Origin: Vitellaria paradoxa
Taxonomy: Eukaryota; Streptophyta; Magnoliopsida; Ericales; Sapotaceae
Assembly: GCA_019916065.1 (NCBI GenBank)
Contig: CM034234.1
Span: 6,422,342 to 6,486,341, forward strand
Direction of reading: 5' to 3'
DNA length: 64,000 nucleotides
Shown: one piece after another, positions 60,878 to 64,000 of the stretch
How positions within the stretch are numbered: position 1 is the stretch's first letter
Layout: each line of letters begins with the position of its first letter
Notes under the pieces: model-generated
The model's database searches: none
Told to the model about the DNA's origin: nothing
What the model saw: the letters and a program-made list of their open reading frames with translations, nothing else
Made by a program: the position numbers and the translations under genes

Positions 60878-63088
60878 TCACGAGGCAACGGATGCCTGTT
60901 TTTTCACTTTCTTGCTCCCGGTGGCTTTGTCCCCTCCCATGATCATCCTCGAAAGAATATCTGCTTGCTTTGTATTCCCCTCCTTGTTGAGACACTTGAT
61001 CAGATCCTCGCAGCTACTCCTATCAGTAACTCCTCCTTTCTCCATTATTTTACACAATATTGAATATGCATTGAGAGTCTTCCCAGCTCCCAAAAGAGCA
61101 TCCAATACCTTATCGTAGCTTGAAAAGTCTATATTACAGTCTCTCTCCAAACCAAAATCTAACAGCTTCAGAGCAGCAATGGTTTTCCCTTTCTCACCAA
61201 GTACAGATAAAAGCTTATCGAAATCAGGTGCCCAACCACCATGCATAAGCAGTTCAATTCGTCCCAGGGCTTCCTCGACATGACCCCTCATTAGAAGAGC
61301 TTCCAAGATCTTAGCAACCAGGTCCATGTTCTCCATGATACCCTTTTCAGCCATTGTCTTCATCACGCGGCTTGCTGTTTGAACCCTCCCATCTTCAAAC
61401 AGACTTTCCATCACTGATCTATAAAGGGATGAATCTGGAAGATGCCCTTGTTCAATCATACTATCTAAAGCAGTTTTAGCATCAGCTGGCTCACCTTTCT
61501 TCAAATAGCTGTCAACAAGGGACTTGTATGCACTTCCTTCGGAAGGAACATTTCTCCTATTCATGATCTTCAAAATTTCAAAAGCAGACTCAGGAGTCCC
61601 TTCAGTTGAATGCCCCCGTATAAGACTATTGAAGGCAATGGGATCCAGAACGCCCTTTTTCATCAACTGCCGGAAAAGGGTTTCAGCTTTGGCTGTCTGG
61701 CCATTGTTGCAAAGATACATAATCATGGGGTTATACGCAGTAGACTCCATCTCCAAAGTGCACTGTGGCCTCAAAATGATTTCCTTTTCAATAAGTTTAT
61801 CCAACAAATTAATTGCCCGATCATATACCCCAGCCTTGCAAAAATTCTCAATTAGGACGCCATAATGTCCAGCCTCTGTCGGAATGCTCAACCTAACCAT
61901 TGCTTTGAGCACATCTGCAGCAGCATCTAAGTTACCTGCCTTGCACTGGCCAGTTATCAATCTTATGAAGATTGAATTATCCTTGGGGGCAATATATTTC
62001 TCCACCATCACTTTCAGAATGTTTTGCGCTTCAGCCATTTTCTCTGAATCACATAGCCCAGGTAACAGAGTAGAGTAGGTAGTGGCATTTGGCTTAATAC
62101 CAAAACTTTTCATCTCTTCCAGCAATCCCAATGCATCATCAACTCGTCCAACTGAAACATACCCTTTAATCATGGTAGTGTAACTAATCACCGTGGGAGC
62201 AATATTTTTTCCCTTCATCTCCACGAAAAACTTATCCGCTTCCTCCATGTTTTTAATCCGACAATACCCATTAATCATGGTATTGTAAGTAACCACATCG
62301 GGTGAAATCTCTCTACTTTTCATGTCCTCGAAGAATCGATTTGCTGTCTCAACCCTGGACGAAAGAAAGAACCCCCAAATCATAATATTATAAGTGTGGC
62401 AAGTCGGCATAATCCCTTCACCCAACATCTTGTTGAAATACCTCTTGGCCATCATGTACCGGCCTCTCCGCATTATCACTTTGAACAAAGTATCATATGA
62501 CTTTATCGTCCTCTCAACGCCCAATTCTTCCATTTTCTGGAAAATCTTCACACTCTCTTGAACAATGCCTGCCTTTCCATAGCTATCAATCAACATAACA
62601 AACAAGTCCTCATCCCATTCCACTCCTTTCTTCGGCATATCCAACAGTATACACCGGGCATGGTTAAGCTTCGAGGCTCGGCCCAAAATCTCAATTATCT
62701 TGTAGTGGGTCTCTCTATCATGCCGGAACAACCCGGCCCGCTCGACCCACCGGAAGAACTGCAGGGCGTGCTCCGAGTTCCGGGCACCGTGCAACACATT
62801 ATAAACCAGTGAATGATCAAATTTTGGCACCAAATTCCTAATCGAGTTCTGTAAGCGAGTCGTCCATGGCCGATTGGCCATCATTCTACATATAGTATCC
62901 TCTAATTTTTCCGGGTTTCGGTGCCTACCTCTGGGAGCTCTCTGATTTTCCATCTCTTTGACATTCACGCTTTCAGGAGCTCTCTGATTTTCCATCTCTT
63001 TGACATTCACGCTTTCAGGTGCGGCCGGTGCGACGGGGGACTCCGGGTCCGGGTTTGGGATTGGATCGCTGGAAGAGAGGGAAGCCAT
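60878..63088 (-). CDS. P-class pentatricopeptide repeat protein, At2g37230-like
   Basis: An intact 736-codon single-exon frame. P-class PPR proteins bind organellar RNA one base per repeat and affect its stability or translation. After an acidic/proline N-terminus comes a family-specific block (LEDTICRMMANRPWTTRLQN). About 14-15 PPR motifs of about 35 residues follow, such as VTYNTMINGYCRIKNMEEAD and ISYTTMIKGYVSVGRVDDAL. The tail is lysine-rich (GSKKVKKQASVAS). There is no E, DYW or SMR domain. The ATG at 63088 opens the frame, but MASLSSSDPIPNPDPESP is acidic and not a targeting peptide; see the separate entry for 63089-63224. A 14-residue unit (ESVNVKEMENQRAP) is duplicated near residues 26-53. 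Confidence 0.93.
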   Translation of the reverse strand: MASLSSSDPIPNPDPESPVAPAAPESVNVKEMENQRAPESVNVKEMENQRAPRGRHRNPEKLEDTICRMMANRPWTTRLQNSIRNLVPKFDHSLVYNVLHGARNSEHALQFFRWVERAGLFRHDRETHYKIIEILGRASKLNHARCILLDMPKKGVEWDEDLFVMLIDSYGKAGIVQESVKIFQKMEELGVERTIKSYDTLFKVIMRRGRYMMAKRYFNKMLGEGIMPTCHTYNIMIWGFFLSSRVETANRFFEDMKSREISPDVVTYNTMINGYCRIKNMEEADKFFVEMKGKNIAPTVISYTTMIKGYVSVGRVDDALGLLEEMKSFGIKPNATTYSTLLPGLCDSEKMAEAQNILKVMVEKYIAPKDNSIFIRLITGQCKAGNLDAAADVLKAMVRLSIPTEAGHYGVLIENFCKAGVYDRAINLLDKLIEKEIILRPQCTLEMESTAYNPMIMYLCNNGQTAKAETLFRQLMKKGVLDPIAFNSLIRGHSTEGTPESAFEILKIMNRRNVPSEGSAYKSLVDSYLKKGEPADAKTALDSMIEQGHLPDSSLYRSVMESLFEDGRVQTASRVMKTMAEKGIMENMDLVAKILEALLMRGHVEEALGRIELLMHGGWAPDFDKLLSVLGEKGKTIAALKLLDFGLERDCNIDFSSYDKVLDALLGAGKTLNAYSILCKIMEKGGVTDRSSCEDLIKCLNKEGNTKQADILSRMIMGGDKATGSKKVKKQASVAS
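62941..63021 (-). repeat. 42-bp in-frame tandem duplication in the PPR gene
   Basis: TCTGATTTTCCATCTCTTTG (plus strand) begins at 62941 and again at 62983. The two units are nearly identical over 42 bp and encode two copies of ESVNVKEMENQRAP in the poorly conserved N-terminal linker. Confidence 0.9.
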
Positions 63089-63224
63089 CGATTGGAGGGT
63101 CTGGAGCAGATGAGGAGCAGAAGAAGTAGAGGGATTTGAGGGAGATGGGATTTGAAATCCTCGAGACTTCGGACAAAATCCTGGGTTTCAAAGGAGCTCG
63201 CTTTGATGCAGAGAGACAGGCCAT
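63089..63224 (-). other. Apparent transit peptide of the PPR gene in another frame
   Basis: From an ATG at 63224, a frame offset by one base from the PPR frame reads MACLSASKRAPLKPRILSEV and then SLKSLYFFCSSSAPDPP. It is arginine/lysine/serine-rich with almost no acids, as expected for a mitochondrial targeting sequence. The PPR frame itself stays open upstream to about 63190 but has no further ATG. One base gained or lost between about 63090 and 63190 would join the two. Otherwise the upstream frame is a uORF. Confidence 0.55.
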
Positions 63225-64000
63225 TTTTCTGGGTATTTAGTTGACCGGCGAGGCGAGCGTGAAGAGAGAAGAACAGTCAGAGTGAAGTAGAAATGCAGAG
63301 GAGAGGTATTGCGGGGACAAGGCTAGGGTTTAGGCTGGCCAATGGCTGGGCCGGGTCGGGCCTCTAATAATTTTGTTCATCATTGGGTTGGCCCGGACTT
63401 GATCTTACAAAATTATCGAATGCAAGTTTAATTTTCACACCATGTTAATTTTTATTTATTATTTTTTTTACAGTTTAAACTATATTTCTAAATAAAAAAT
63501 TAAAATTTTATAAAAGTACATAATTCAGTATCAAATAAGTATTTTTATAATTTTGATAGTAAAAAGGACAAATAAGATAATATGTAGATATATAAGCCAT
63601 ATAAGCAGTATTTTAAAATTTTTCTACACTGATTAGATTAGTATCTTTAATCCTAAGTCCAGTCTAAATAATTAAACTGGCTCAATAATTTTTTTAATTA
63701 AAAAATAATAGTTTATAAAATTGAATAATTTAAAAAAATATATATTGTTACTTATATGCCATAATTTGAATTTTTGAGAAGTCAAAAAATATATCGAATT
63801 TTCAAATTTTTCGATAAAAAATCTAAAACGTATCAACTTTTGATCAGTTCAAAATTACACAATCATATGTTACTTATATGCCATAATTTGAATTTTTGAG
63901 AAGCCAAAAAACATATCGAATTTTTAAATTTTCCTATGAAAAGTCTAAAGCATATCAACTTTTGATCAGTTCAAAATTACACAATCATATATTATTTATG
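63225..64000. other. PPR gene upstream region and AT-rich flank
   Basis: The first 150 bp are GC-richer (GGGCCGGGTCGGGCC near 63350) and probably form the promoter and leader of the PPR gene. The remainder is AT-rich and ends in a tandem repeat. Confidence 0.55.
63746..64000 (+). repeat. 122-bp tandem repeat running off the right edge
   Basis: TGTTACTTATATGCCATAAT occurs at 63746 and 63868 (122 bp apart), and a third unit seems to begin at about 63990. The two full units differ at a few positions. The array may continue beyond the window. Confidence 0.85.

Noticed and set aside
61524..61865. 113-codon plus-strand frame inside the PPR gene
   Set aside because: Antisense shadow of the intact 736-codon frame.

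Overview
This is nuclear DNA from a flowering plant, most likely a woody dicot-type genome. The signs are long AT-rich intergenic stretches, GT-AG introns, many miniature inverted-repeat transposons (MITEs), and plant-specific families: an NPH3/BTB protein, a LOG cytokinin enzyme, a CASP-like protein, a cp29-type chloroplast RNA-binding protein, a GT47 exostosin and PPR proteins. The species cannot be named from sequence alone.

Layout. 1-2118 (-): 5' end of a CASP-like gene that runs off the left edge. 2119-6388: MITE-rich spacer with a 1.1-kb foldback element and a MITE nested inside another MITE. 6389-11025 (+): an NPH3/BTB gene of 4 exons with a hAT element in intron 1 and one 1-bp frameshift. 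11026-13266: a 431-bp tandem duplication. 13267-14290 (-): laccase pseudogene, then an LRR receptor fragment at 15420-15850 (-). 16206-20492 (-): LOG gene of 7 exons with a 1-bp deletion in exon 1. 20493-37848: 17 kb without a recognisable gene. It holds a hAT element carrying a 580-bp alternating purine-pyrimidine tract, a 133-bp diverged tandem array broken by two MITE insertions, and a foldback repeat. 37849-39180 (-): E-class PPR pseudogene. 41359-46608 (-): CNGC15-like channel pseudogene with its exons still in place. 46609-50130: 102-bp hairpin-bearing repeats, a possible SINE and MITEs. 50131-52470 (-): intact cp29-type gene. 54654-56012 (+): intact single-exon GT47 gene. 57230-58400 (+): relic of a calcium-dependent protein kinase. 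60878-63088 (-): intact P-class PPR ORF whose apparent transit peptide lies in another frame. 63746 to the end: a 122-bp tandem repeat.

The genes do not form a pathway or cluster; they are independent plant genes. The strongest themes are (1) five decayed gene copies among about six functional-looking genes, (2) three otherwise well-conserved genes each apparently disrupted by a single frame shift, which may be assembly error, and (3) transposon insertions with target duplications and clear nesting order. I found no convincing new multigene system. The most unusual sequences are the alternating CA/CG tract, the foldback element and the 102-bp hairpin repeats.
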